From contig CP073749.1 in NCBI GenBank assembly GCA_024398055.1, forward strand, positions 4,650,594-4,714,593: a DNA stretch of 64,000 nucleotides. Reading direction: 5' to 3'. This document shows positions 35,012 through 43,150 of this stretch, piece by piece; within the stretch, counting starts at the first letter, position 1, and each line of letters starts with the position of its first letter. Source of the stretch: a bacterium SCSIO 12741 (lineage in GTDB: Bacteria; Bacteroidota; Bacteroidia; Flavobacteriales_G; Salibacteraceae). The position numbers and the translations under genes were made by a program. Below the pieces are notes generated by a model, which saw nothing but the letters and a program-made list of their open reading frames with translations, had not been told where the DNA came from and made no database searches.

Positions 35012-35482
35012 TCAACCTTCTTTAAGTGTGAAATGTGCCGTTAAACCAACACAAAAATTTCGTGGCAAGTGAGCCACACCGAATAAGGACCTTGAGTGCA
35101 TTCCTTTTTCTCCCAGTACTTCCACCATTAGATCCGAAGCGCCATTAAAAACAAGGGGAGCATCATCCCATTCATCGGTTCCCTGATAACAAGCTTCGAG
35201 GTGATTTAATCCCGCCATTCGGTCAAAACCAATCTTGGCGTGAACTTGGGATAATACGTTTAACGCACAAAGCTGCATGGCCAAAGTCCCCTGTTCGGTA
35301 TTGATTTCTTTACCTAAACGCCCTTGGTACCTGAACTCCCCATTGAGAATGGGAAATTGAATGGCGATCCAAGCCACGTTTCCGCGAATATTAACTGAGG
35401 TGTAATTCCCTCCAGGATTGCTGGGCTCCGGTAGCTGCAAATTCAATGCTTCCAGAGCTTTTAGAGGATCTTGTTGAGTCAT
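35012..35482 (-). CDS. RidA/YjgF-family protein
   Basis: The 156-residue product matches the longer, chorismate-mutase-like branch of the RidA family, with regions such as NYTSVNIRGNVAWIA, KEINTEQGTLAMQLCALNVL, and VFNGASDLMVEVLGEKGMHS. Classical RidA hydrolyses reactive enamine/imine intermediates; the catalytic Arg of that group cannot be assigned with certainty here. The ATG at 35482 was chosen over 35509. It is one base upstream of phzF-like, which suggests joint use in metabolite repair or amine metabolism. Confidence 0.82.
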   Translation of the reverse strand: MTQQDPLKALEALNLQLPEPSNPGGNYTSVNIRGNVAWIAIQFPILNGEFRYQGRLGKEINTEQGTLAMQLCALNVLSQVHAKIGFDRMAGLNHLEACYQGTDEWDDAPLVFNGASDLMVEVLGEKGMHSRSLFGVAHLPRNFCVGLTAHFTLKEG

Positions 35483-35549
35483 TAGGTAGAAACTTCCGTG
35501 ATGAAGCACAAACCTACGTGAAATAGCGAATCCATTTCCTGGTCAAGGT

Positions 35550-36134
35550 TCAGGGAAGCAGATATTTAACGGTTTTTTGAAGTTCAGGAATTACTTCCTG
35601 GTCAAACCACTGATTCTTAGCTCTCCAAATGTTGTTTCTGGGTGAAGGATGCGGTAAAACAAAGAATTCAGGTAGGTATGATTTGAAGTTCTTTACGGTC
35701 TCGGTCAAATTGGATAACCGCTTTTTTTTAAGGTAATACTGCTGAGCATATTGTCCAATCAAAATGACCAATTGCACCTCCTTCATCTGGTCCATCAATC
35801 CTGGGTGCCACTGAGGAGCACACTCCTTTCGTGGGGGTAGGTCCCCCGATTTGCCTGTTCCTGGATAACAAAATCCCATGGGAATTAAGGCCAGTTTTTG
35901 AGGATTGTAAAAATCCTCTTTGCTCACATCAAGCCAAGCCCTAAGATTGTCGCCACTCTTGTCGTCCCAGGGGATGCTGCTTTCGTGCACTTTGCGTCCG
36001 GGAGCCTGACCTATTATTACGATTGGGCTCTTTTCATGGGCGGTTAACACCGGATTGATACCATGGGGCAAATGCGCTGCACAAGTCTGGCAGGCACTGA
36101 TTTTTTGGAGCAATATGGAAATGGAATCGGCCAT
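35550..36134 (-). CDS. Uracil-DNA glycosylase superfamily protein
   Basis: The 194-residue protein has the superfamily motif A region IIGQAPGRKVHESSIPWDDK, a middle segment MGFCYPGTGKSGDLPPRKEC, and motif B LPHPSPRNN. A CxxC pair (CQTC) near the N-terminus recalls the metal site of family 4-type enzymes, though only two of the usual four Cys positions are obvious. The enzyme would excise uracil or a related base; the substrate is not proven. It is two bases from the downstream lipoprotein gene. Confidence 0.83.
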   Translation of the reverse strand: MADSISILLQKISACQTCAAHLPHGINPVLTAHEKSPIVIIGQAPGRKVHESSIPWDDKSGDNLRAWLDVSKEDFYNPQKLALIPMGFCYPGTGKSGDLPPRKECAPQWHPGLMDQMKEVQLVILIGQYAQQYYLKKKRLSNLTETVKNFKSYLPEFFVLPHPSPRNNIWRAKNQWFDQEVIPELQKTVKYLLP

Positions 36135-36135
36135 C

Positions 36136-36975
36136 TTAACAACCTACACTTTCGTGCTGTGCAACCAATTTGAGTAGTTTTCCTTGAGGCGCCTCAATCG
36201 ATAGGTAAAGAGCAGGGTTGTAGAGGTTATAATGAAAGGTTTTATCCAAAATCAAATCCAACTCGCCGTCACCATCCAAGTCACCGGCAAAGAGAATAGT
36301 TACCATAGCTTCATTAAAGTCTGGAATTTGGACCAGGGTATCTTTTTGCCATCCTTCATCCGATTGGCGTTCCAGAAAGAGCCGGTAGCGTTCCCATCCG
36401 TACCAATCCAGTTCAGCTGAAGGTTCTACCAATTTGCCTTCGGCTGTGAGGCGATAGGTCTTGCCCTTGTACTCCTGTACCAAAGTATCACCAGGTAGTA
36501 CATACCCTACCTTCTCCCAGATAGGATCCAGGTATTTTTCACGCAACAGCAATCCGCGAATGAGGATATGGCAGTCATCATCCTTGGTGTCGGTTTGTAC
36601 CTGCCAGCCTGTTTTTTGATCCTCCTCATCCACCAAAGGATCGTGCACCGAATCTACCTGGAGGTGCGCCATTCGTAAAACGTGATTTCCTTCCACTTTC
36701 AATAAGGCGACCCAGCCTTCTTCCTTCCAATTCTCCGGAAGCTCTTCCTGGTGAAGCATTCCACAAATTAATAGGGCATAGTCATCATCCATTTCCTCCT
36801 CCGAAACCTTAAATTCAGGCTCTTCAAGAGGAACATTGACCTCTCTTACAGAATCGCTAACAGGAGGAGCTAAAGACTGTTGTGGAGGAGTAGGAGTTTC
36901 CTTTTGCGGAGCTGACTCGCTACAGGAGCCTAAGATTAGAAGTAGAAATAGATGGAAAGCGATGGTTTTCTTCAT
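36136..36975 (-). CDS. Lipoprotein with FG-GAP-like calcium loop
   Basis: The leader ends in LILGSC, followed by a Pro/Glu-rich spacer. The rest (to 279 residues) is beta-rich and contains AGDLDGDGELDLILD, an Asp-rich loop like those of FG-GAP or dockerin-type calcium sites. No family was named. It begins 17 bases after the stop of an upstream exported-protein gene on the same strand. Confidence 0.72.
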   Translation of the reverse strand: MKKTIAFHLFLLLILGSCSESAPQKETPTPPQQSLAPPVSDSVREVNVPLEEPEFKVSEEEMDDDYALLICGMLHQEELPENWKEEGWVALLKVEGNHVLRMAHLQVDSVHDPLVDEEDQKTGWQVQTDTKDDDCHILIRGLLLREKYLDPIWEKVGYVLPGDTLVQEYKGKTYRLTAEGKLVEPSAELDWYGWERYRLFLERQSDEGWQKDTLVQIPDFNEAMVTILFAGDLDGDGELDLILDKTFHYNLYNPALYLSIEAPQGKLLKLVAQHESVGC

Positions 36976-36992
36976 CCCTCAAAATAAAGGCT

Positions 36993-37436
36993 TTACTCCT
37001 TATCTCTAACACGCTGAAGAATCATAGTGTCGGAATCGTGACGAAGAATCAGAAAGGATGAACGAAGCCAAAACTCAGGAAAAGGCCCTTCCCAAGGAGA
37101 AATGGCAAGGGTATCCTCTACTCGTTTGTACTGGGCAATGTTCTCAGGTCCCCATTTACCACATTCGCCTCGACCGGATTGCAGGTAGCACCTTCCCATT
37201 TGATCAAATTCAAAAATGGCTTTGGCCCTATTTCTATCCAGTTTTTTGGAAAAGTACAGGGTATCTGAACTGCTCTCGGGCTGAATGTACCAGCGCTCTC
37301 CCAAAACGAAGAGCTTACCCTGGTGTTCATGCTCCCAGTACCCCAATGTATCTGAAGTAAAAAACGACTCTTGTGCCTGAACCCGAAGTATCAAAACCAA
37401 GGCAACAAACGACACTAAAAAATATTTATTAAACAC
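36993..37436 (-). CDS. Small exported protein of unknown function
   Basis: The 147-residue protein has a signal peptide (ending LRVQAQ) and a lipocalin-like or beta-sandwich-like pattern of short strands ending in SFLILRHDSDTMILQRV. No family was recognised. It is on the same strand as its neighbours, with a 17-base gap to the lipoprotein downstream. Confidence 0.68.
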   Translation of the reverse strand: MFNKYFLVSFVALVLILRVQAQESFFTSDTLGYWEHEHQGKLFVLGERWYIQPESSSDTLYFSKKLDRNRAKAIFEFDQMGRCYLQSGRGECGKWGPENIAQYKRVEDTLAISPWEGPFPEFWLRSSFLILRHDSDTMILQRVRDKE

Positions 37437-37469
37437 TAATAATCAAAACATTAAATAAATTCAATAAAT

Positions 37470-38012
37470 TCAAAACTTTAACTCTAACGCATTTTTAACA
37501 TGGGCCAAATGGTGACGACCATGCCAGGCATAGTTCGCCACATTCTGGTCCAAGGAAATGGCATCCATGGTTTCAGGGTGAACGAAAGTTTTTTGAAGTT
37601 GTTCTGACGTCAAATGGGTAAGCAAGTAGGCCCATCGTTTATGGAGCCCTTCCAGCAATTGGAGAGAAGGCTCTAAATCAAGATTTTGCGAATCTGGAAG
37701 CTCTGCCCAGCGATCTTCGAAATAGGCTTTAATGGTCGGATTGTTTTCCGTGAGCGCCCATTTGAATCGGATCAAACTATTGAGGTGGCTGTCGGCACAA
37801 TGGTGAACTACCTGGGCAAGGGTCCATCCCTCAGGACGGTATCGAAGTTGCTTCTGCTCTTCCGAAATTCCTTGTACCAAGGTTCGAAGATTAGCCGGAA
37901 AAAGAGCGATCTCTTCCATCCATGCTTTTCGCTGGTCCGGGCTGATAGTAGTTGGCTTTTCAAACTTCCCAACGGGATAGCGCAGTGCCTCTAATTCCTT
38001 TGCATCCATCAT
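37470..38012 (-). CDS. DinB-fold protein, YfiT/bacillithiol-transferase-like
   Basis: The protein opens with LRYPVGKFE, the start typical of the YfiT group, and has the His residues expected for the metal site of this four-helix fold (VVHHCADSH and HGRHHLAHV). The start at 38012 or 38009 (MMDAKE) is preferred over 38045. YfiT-type enzymes are putative metal-dependent hydrolases or bacillithiol S-transferases; the reaction here is inferred from the family. Confidence 0.85.
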   Translation of the reverse strand: MMDAKELEALRYPVGKFEKPTTISPDQRKAWMEEIALFPANLRTLVQGISEEQKQLRYRPEGWTLAQVVHHCADSHLNSLIRFKWALTENNPTIKAYFEDRWAELPDSQNLDLEPSLQLLEGLHKRWAYLLTHLTSEQLQKTFVHPETMDAISLDQNVANYAWHGRHHLAHVKNALELKF

Positions 38013-38073
38013 GTGTTTTGCTGATTTGGGTGAATAACGGCCCAAAGATAGGATTAGAAAAGCCCTTTTAGCA

Positions 38074-39240
38074 CTACTGTTGCAAAGCCTTCCAATGAGC
38101 GAATTGCTGCAGCATTCTTGATTGCTCTTCCTGCATGAATTCCGGTGCGTTGGGAGAACCGCAATCCTGGTTATTGTAGAGATAGATCAAAGAATCTGCC
38201 TCAAAATAAAAGCGATCTTCCATCCATTCCATTTGCAGTGAATCCGGTAGTCCCACGTCAAAAAGATCCCAATTCCCCTTGCTTTTCGGCGCTTTAGAAG
38301 CCATCGATTCAAAGGAACGCTCCAGGGCCAGTTTAAGCTCACCGTCGATTTCGTAGAAGATAGAAATGCCTTCATCCTCTGTTTCCAGGTCATAAACGAC
38401 CCATTTGACGCTTTTTTCATCCAATTGGTAGCGGAGTGCCATTTTGGAGTCAGAACCCATTTCTTGAGCCTTTAAAGCATTTTGGATCAACAAAGAGTCC
38501 AATCCTTTGGCCCACTCATTGGTAGGAGCCACTCTGTTGTGCCAATATTCCATGTAACTCAACTCCTCTGGTGCAACCTCTTCAACCAAACTTGACGATT
38601 CGTATTCGGTCGGTTCTACCGGACGGTTCCAACTGCTGTCCCATTGTACAACAGCCATCCAAGAAGAATACTCCTGTCCTGCAGCCGTATATCGCATCGA
38701 TTCAGGCTCTCCATCCTGGTTCCATCCTAAAATACCGATCTCCTTTTTATCATCAAGACCATCATACATGAGAAATACTGAATCACCCTTAACGCGGTAC
38801 TGCCCTTTTTGTCGTTCGATACCAAAGCAAACCGACCGCTTCACAAATTGATCACCGGGCAGGAAATAAATATGCGTTTGGCAATTGGCTGCGCCTTCAT
38901 TTTGCACCGTTAGCGTGGGCTCATCACCCAGAATTACCGGGTAATACACTCCGGATGGAAAAATGAATACAAAAGCCAAGATCGATGCCGAAAGAATCCA
39001 ACGTACCAATCCTGCCTTATTCTTAAAGCGTTCAAGCGCCATGGTACCCAGCTTAAGACCAAGGGTTACGAGCAAAATGAGGTAAACCAGGGAAAGAACC
39101 ATGAAGACCAGAAACTCCTCCAGGCCCGGAATCTGCTCCCATAAAAATGCGGTATTGGTAACCACCAGAAGGAAAAGGGAAGCCAGCAGAGTTTTGCTCT
39201 TGGTAAAATCTTGAAGGGTCATCGAAAAGCTTTGCTGCAA
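38074..39240 (-). CDS. Membrane-anchored protein of unknown function
   Basis: Three transmembrane segments occupy the first 110 residues (around LLASLFLLVVTNTAFLW, FLVFMVLSLVYLILLVTLGL and WILSASILAFVFIFPSG). They are followed by a soluble region of about 270 residues that is acidic and has no motif I recognise. A second Met (start at 39222) is a possible alternative start. It is divergent from ssb. Confidence 0.7.
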   Translation of the reverse strand: MQQSFSMTLQDFTKSKTLLASLFLLVVTNTAFLWEQIPGLEEFLVFMVLSLVYLILLVTLGLKLGTMALERFKNKAGLVRWILSASILAFVFIFPSGVYYPVILGDEPTLTVQNEGAANCQTHIYFLPGDQFVKRSVCFGIERQKGQYRVKGDSVFLMYDGLDDKKEIGILGWNQDGEPESMRYTAAGQEYSSWMAVVQWDSSWNRPVEPTEYESSSLVEEVAPEELSYMEYWHNRVAPTNEWAKGLDSLLIQNALKAQEMGSDSKMALRYQLDEKSVKWVVYDLETEDEGISIFYEIDGELKLALERSFESMASKAPKSKGNWDLFDVGLPDSLQMEWMEDRFYFEADSLIYLYNNQDCGSPNAPEFMQEEQSRMLQQFAHWKALQQ

Positions 39241-39398
39241 AAGTCGGTAAAAGTATCGATTGAAATCTGTGACTCAGATCACTTGAAAGGGAAAGTGCCC
39301 CATCGTTTTGCAAGGAAACGTTTGTAAACGATTATAAACATTTAAAAGCATTTAACTCCCGAATCAACAGGGGGAATAGCCTTTACTTTGGTTGGACC

Positions 39399-39845
39399 AT
39401 GAATACGTTGAAGAATAAAGTAATCCTAATTGGCCGACTGGGTAAAGATCCCGAAATCCGCCAATTGAACGACCAAACCAAATTAGCCCGCTTTAGTCTG
39501 GCCACCTCCGAAAAATACCTCGATCGATCCGGGCATGCCCAAAAAGATACCCAATGGCACCACGTGGTAGCTTGGAACGGGATCGCCACCCTGGTTGAAA
39601 ATTATGTACACAAAGGGCAGGAAATTGCCGTTGAGGGGCGCTTACGCTATCGGCAATACCAAGGAAGAGATGGGATAAAGAAAACGGCCACCGAAATAGT
39701 AGTCCATGAATTGATGATGCTACGATCTCCCAAAACAGCCTACCTCCCACTGAGTCAAGTTCAAGAGCCTGATAGTGAAGACCTAAAAAGGTATCTGGAG
39801 GAGTTGGAATTTGAGGATTCGCTTCTTTCTGAGGAAGACGAGTAG
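39399..39845 (+). CDS. ssb: Single-stranded DNA-binding protein (atypical C-terminus)
   Basis: The N-terminal OB fold is clear: KVILIGRLGKDPEIRQLN, then FSLATSEKYLDRSG, then WHHVVAWNGIATLVENYVHKG and IAVEGRLRYRQY. The 148-residue protein ends in an acidic tail (FEDSLLSEEDE) but lacks the DDxPF tip that most bacterial SSBs use to recruit repair and replication partners. It is likely to be a secondary paralogue rather than the main SSB. It is convergent with the histidine-kinase gene, four bases apart. Confidence 0.88.
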   Translation: MNTLKNKVILIGRLGKDPEIRQLNDQTKLARFSLATSEKYLDRSGHAQKDTQWHHVVAWNGIATLVENYVHKGQEIAVEGRLRYRQYQGRDGIKKTATEIVVHELMMLRSPKTAYLPLSQVQEPDSEDLKRYLEELEFEDSLLSEEDE

Positions 39846-39849
39846 CTCG

Positions 39850-40731
39850 TTATTCACCTTGGAGATGATGAGCCTCAATTAGATCGAGGGTAAAGAAGAA
39901 AGTAGTTCCTTTTCCTTTTTCGGAATCGACCCAAATCTTCCCGCCCCACTCTTCAACCAGTTTCTTAACCGTGGCCAATCCAATGCCACTCCCCTCCTTT
40001 CCTTCCTGATCGGATTTGAAAAAGAGCTGGAATACCTGTTCCAATATTTGGGGGTCAATTCCCGGGCCATTGTCGGTAACTGAAAACTGTAACATCTCTC
40101 CATGTTGCTCAAAACCAATGGTAATCAAACAATTGGACTTATCACAAAACTTGATGGCATTGTCAATCAAATTTTGGAAGATCTGTCTTAACGCTACCCG
40201 ATTGAATAATAATACCGGCGGGGTTTCTTCAAGCTGGATCCGAATATTTCCATCGGACTCATAGGAATGACTGATCTCGTCGATGAGTTCCTGGATATCA
40301 ATCCGGTCCATTTCCTGGTCCCCTAATGCTGAGGTGGAATAGGACAGAATGTCCTCAATCAAGGATTTCATTTGCTCCGCACAGGTTTGAATCAACGCCA
40401 GGTACTCTTCCATTTCTTCCGGAGAGCTTGCCCCCTTTTGCACCTGGATCAATTGAAGAAGCCCCAGGATTCGATTCAAAGGGGCTTTGAGATCATGAGA
40501 TACCGTGTAAGCAAACTTCTCCAGGTTTCCGTTCATTTCCTGGAGCGTTTTCTTTTCTACAACATTGGCCTCCAATTCCTCATTCAACCAGTTGAGTCCT
40601 TGCGCCACCGCATCCAGCGGAACAGAGAACTTGGTTAAATCCAGCGGACCTGGAAACCTCAGCGATGCCATTCCTCCAATCATTTGGAGAATCTGGACAA
40701 CTTGCTGATTTTCTTTTTCGTTTAAAGGCAT
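39850..40731 (-). CDS. Soluble histidine kinase without a recognisable sensor domain
   Basis: The 293-residue protein has a short N-terminal region (about 1-65, not recognised), a HisKA domain with the phosphoacceptor His79 in TVSHDLKAPLNRI, and a complete HATPase domain with the N box (QNLIDNAIKF), G1 (TDNGPGID) and G2 (GSGIGLA). No membrane segment or PAS/GAF domain is visible. It lies four bases after a 126-residue partner gene, suggesting that the partner supplies the input. No response-regulator gene is adjacent. Confidence 0.87.
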   Translation of the reverse strand: MPLNEKENQQVVQILQMIGGMASLRFPGPLDLTKFSVPLDAVAQGLNWLNEELEANVVEKKTLQEMNGNLEKFAYTVSHDLKAPLNRILGLLQLIQVQKGASSPEEMEEYLALIQTCAEQMKSLIEDILSYSTSALGDQEMDRIDIQELIDEISHSYESDGNIRIQLEETPPVLLFNRVALRQIFQNLIDNAIKFCDKSNCLITIGFEQHGEMLQFSVTDNGPGIDPQILEQVFQLFFKSDQEGKEGSGIGLATVKKLVEEWGGKIWVDSEKGKGTTFFFTLDLIEAHHLQGE

Positions 40732-40735
40732 GGTC

Positions 40736-41116
40736 TTACTCCTTACTTTTTAACCACTTAACCGCACTTTCTTCGTCGGTAAATAGTCTAACCGGATAAT
40801 CCCCACGAATAAAACCAAGGAAAAAGTTCCCCAAGATTTGACTCGAATAGTTTTCTACTATCATAGCCATTGCTTGAGTAGTATCTATCACCTCCTTCTT
40901 TTTGGAGTAGAACCTTGCTTCCCGGTTTGCGCCAGGAGTTGCCCTCATATCCAGCAGTAATAGCTGCTTGGATCGATTGGGTTCTAATTCACGCCGAACT
41001 CTAAAGATCTCTTGAGCATCGCTCAAAGTGATTTTCGAGTTTTGGGTAAAGGTCATATGAATGATACCCTGATCGTCTAATGAGACGTCAGCTGCCCTTG
41101 TGGGTATTGTTTTCAT
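40736..41116 (-). CDS. Small STAS/SpoIIAA-like protein paired with the histidine kinase
   Basis: This 126-residue alpha/beta protein has a pattern reminiscent of STAS or SpoIIAA-like domains (LLLLDMRATPG, then AMAMIVENYSSQILGNFF and a C-terminal VRLFTDEESAVKWLKS). No DNA-binding motif is present. It is four bases upstream of the kinase start and probably co-translated. I infer a regulatory or sensory partner; the family assignment is tentative. Confidence 0.6.
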   Translation of the reverse strand: MKTIPTRAADVSLDDQGIIHMTFTQNSKITLSDAQEIFRVRRELEPNRSKQLLLLDMRATPGANREARFYSKKKEVIDTTQAMAMIVENYSSQILGNFFLGFIRGDYPVRLFTDEESAVKWLKSKE

Positions 41117-41210
41117 GAGAATATCCCGATCCCGATTTTGAGTAAAAATTTAGTAATTCCTTACGAATTCTAAACCATTTTGTTCCAAAAAGGGTCGGAG
41201 TGGGCCAGAA

Positions 41211-41693
41211 TTACTCCTGGGAAGCGGCCAATGCCAGGCTGAGTGCCTTGAAGAGAGATTCCCCGCCAACAAGGCATCCCCATTCGATCATTTCGAAGAG
41301 TTCTTCCTCTCTGGATTCGTTGTATTCCTTCTCAACGGTGTATATGGAAATCTCCGCTGGTGGATCGCTCAATACTTGCTCGATGCTTCCCTCCTGGGTA
41401 AAATCAACTCCTTCACCCTCGCACTCCAAAGCAACCTGAATCAACTTTTCGGGAAGACATTGAAAAACACGCACTTCGTGCTCTGAGCGAAATTCGAGGA
41501 ATTTGATTTTGCGCAAAATACCGGCAAATACCACGTCACTGAACAGCTCGATGATTTGCTTAGCCTTGGCAGGTTCCTCTTTTTTCATTTTTTCCCAATC
41601 CGGAGCAGTGATTCCATTAACAACCAGGTATTCAACGAATTCCTGTTCCATTTCCATCAATTCCTCGTGGGTCAATAAGCGGTACTTTGCCAT
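41211..41693 (-). CDS. Conserved Bacteroidota protein, DUF6495-like
   Basis: This is a 160-residue soluble protein beginning MAKYRLLTHEELMEMEQEFV, a start I associate with the DUF6495 family of unknown function. It is acidic and mainly helical. It lies downstream of the eCIS ATPase gene (74 bases) on the same strand, but probably does not belong to that system. Confidence 0.68.
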   Translation of the reverse strand: MAKYRLLTHEELMEMEQEFVEYLVVNGITAPDWEKMKKEEPAKAKQIIELFSDVVFAGILRKIKFLEFRSEHEVRVFQCLPEKLIQVALECEGEGVDFTQEGSIEQVLSDPPAEISIYTVEKEYNESREEELFEMIEWGCLVGGESLFKALSLALAASQE

Positions 41694-41767
41694 GGCTCAA
41701 ATTTTTTGCAAAGAAACACCAGGATTTACAAATACGGGGTGATTAAATGAGACTTTATTTCCAGGAG

Positions 41768-43150
41768 CTAAACCCCAGTCTTTCCGGACTTTTGCATCTC
41801 CTTGCGCACACCTTCTCTTAAGTCTTCTGGGTCGTATACCTGAGCCCCTTTTCTCACGGCCTGTAAAGCGGCATAACGAGCGACATTAACCAAAGCTCCA
41901 CCAGAAAGTTCGTATTGATGAGTCAAGTTTTTAAGAAACTTTCGATCTCCAAACCTTCCTTCAACCAAGGAAGACAAAAGCTGAAAACGCTCGGAGGAAT
42001 TGGGTAAAGGAAAGTAGATCATGGATTGAAATCGTCTTGAGAAAGCACTATCCATGTTGGATTTGAGGTTACTCGCCAAAATAATGAGTCCGTTGTAATC
42101 TTCAATGCGCTGAAGCAAATAAGCCACTTCCTGATTGGCGTAGCGATCGTTGGAGCTTTTGGTTTGCCCTCGCTTTCCAAATAGAGCATCGGCCTCATCG
42201 AAGAAAAGAATCCAATTCTTGTTTTCGGCACGATCAAACAGGCGGGCCAGGTTTTCCTCTGTCTCTCCAATGTATTTGGAAATCACCTGAGATAGGTCTA
42301 CTCTAAAGACTTTACGATTTACTGACTTTCCTAAAAGGCAGGCAGTCATTGTTTTTCCGGTGCCGGAAGGGCCGTAAAAAAGAGCTCGGTATCCGGGCTT
42401 CACCCATTTTTCTAAATTCCATTGATCCAGCACTTCTCCCCCATGTTCAATCCAGTCCTTCACTTCAAAGATCTCATGAATTAAAGCCGGAGACATCACC
42501 ACATCTTCCCAATCCAGATCTGTTTTGATACGGCGTGCCGGGAACTCTGGACTAAACTCAGGTTCGGCATTTCCCGCCTGGAATAGTCGATTGAAAAAAT
42601 CAGGAGCCACCTGAAGCCGTGAAGAGAACACGGACTCTTTGTACGATTTACTGACGGGTAGCAGCACTTCTTCACGAATTAGGTTGGAATGGGGCTGAAG
42701 CATTGAGGCGAGATGAATTCTTTCCGGCAAATTATCCCCGGCCAGGATGAAAGCTGCTGTTTCCACAGTCGGAAGAAACCCACCATGAGTGGATCCCTGG
42801 ATTCCACCAAATTCGGTATATCCCCGGTCGTAGTTCTTGTTTTTAATGAAGAAAATATCGAGCAGCTGAGGACGAATGTGGGGCAACAATGCCAACAATA
42901 CCAGGATTCTTTCTGCAAACGACAAGGATAGACTGTGGCAGAACTGAGCATACTCAGAGGGGTCGTGCTCCAGATTTGGTGGCTGAAGTTTGAGAATGTG
43001 CTCGTAATCACACTCATGCCCAAAATAGAGCTTAAAGCGTACGTCAAGCACCTCTTCCAACCATCTAATTTCGTGCTCCAGGGTTTCCGCATTTGATTCT
43101 GCGATCAGGCCTTCTGTCGCCATTCGGTAAAGAGCATCCTTTTCATCCAT
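41768..43150 (-). CDS. eCIS AAA+ ATPase (Afp15/PVC15-like)
   Basis: The 460-residue protein has an N-terminal helical region (about 1-220) and one AAA+ module with Walker A GPSGTGKT (260-267), Walker B ILFFDEAD (about 314-321), sensor-1 Asn in LASNLKSN, and an Arg pair in FSRRFQ. It matches the ATPase found at the end of eCIS operons, which is thought to help assembly or sheath recycling. The ATG at 43150 overlaps the tape-measure gene by 46 bases; a second ATG at residue 10 would cut this to 19. Confidence 0.92.
   Translation of the reverse strand: MDEKDALYRMATEGLIAESNAETLEHEIRWLEEVLDVRFKLYFGHECDYEHILKLQPPNLEHDPSEYAQFCHSLSLSFAERILVLLALLPHIRPQLLDIFFIKNKNYDRGYTEFGGIQGSTHGGFLPTVETAAFILAGDNLPERIHLASMLQPHSNLIREEVLLPVSKSYKESVFSSRLQVAPDFFNRLFQAGNAEPEFSPEFPARRIKTDLDWEDVVMSPALIHEIFEVKDWIEHGGEVLDQWNLEKWVKPGYRALFYGPSGTGKTMTACLLGKSVNRKVFRVDLSQVISKYIGETEENLARLFDRAENKNWILFFDEADALFGKRGQTKSSNDRYANQEVAYLLQRIEDYNGLIILASNLKSNMDSAFSRRFQSMIYFPLPNSSERFQLLSSLVEGRFGDRKFLKNLTHQYELSGGALVNVARYAALQAVRKGAQVYDPEDLREGVRKEMQKSGKTGV

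Noticed and set aside
39838-39851. Short hairpin ACGAG-TAG-CTCGT between ssb and the kinase gene as a bidirectional terminator
   Set aside because: The stem is only five bases and there is no T run on either side.
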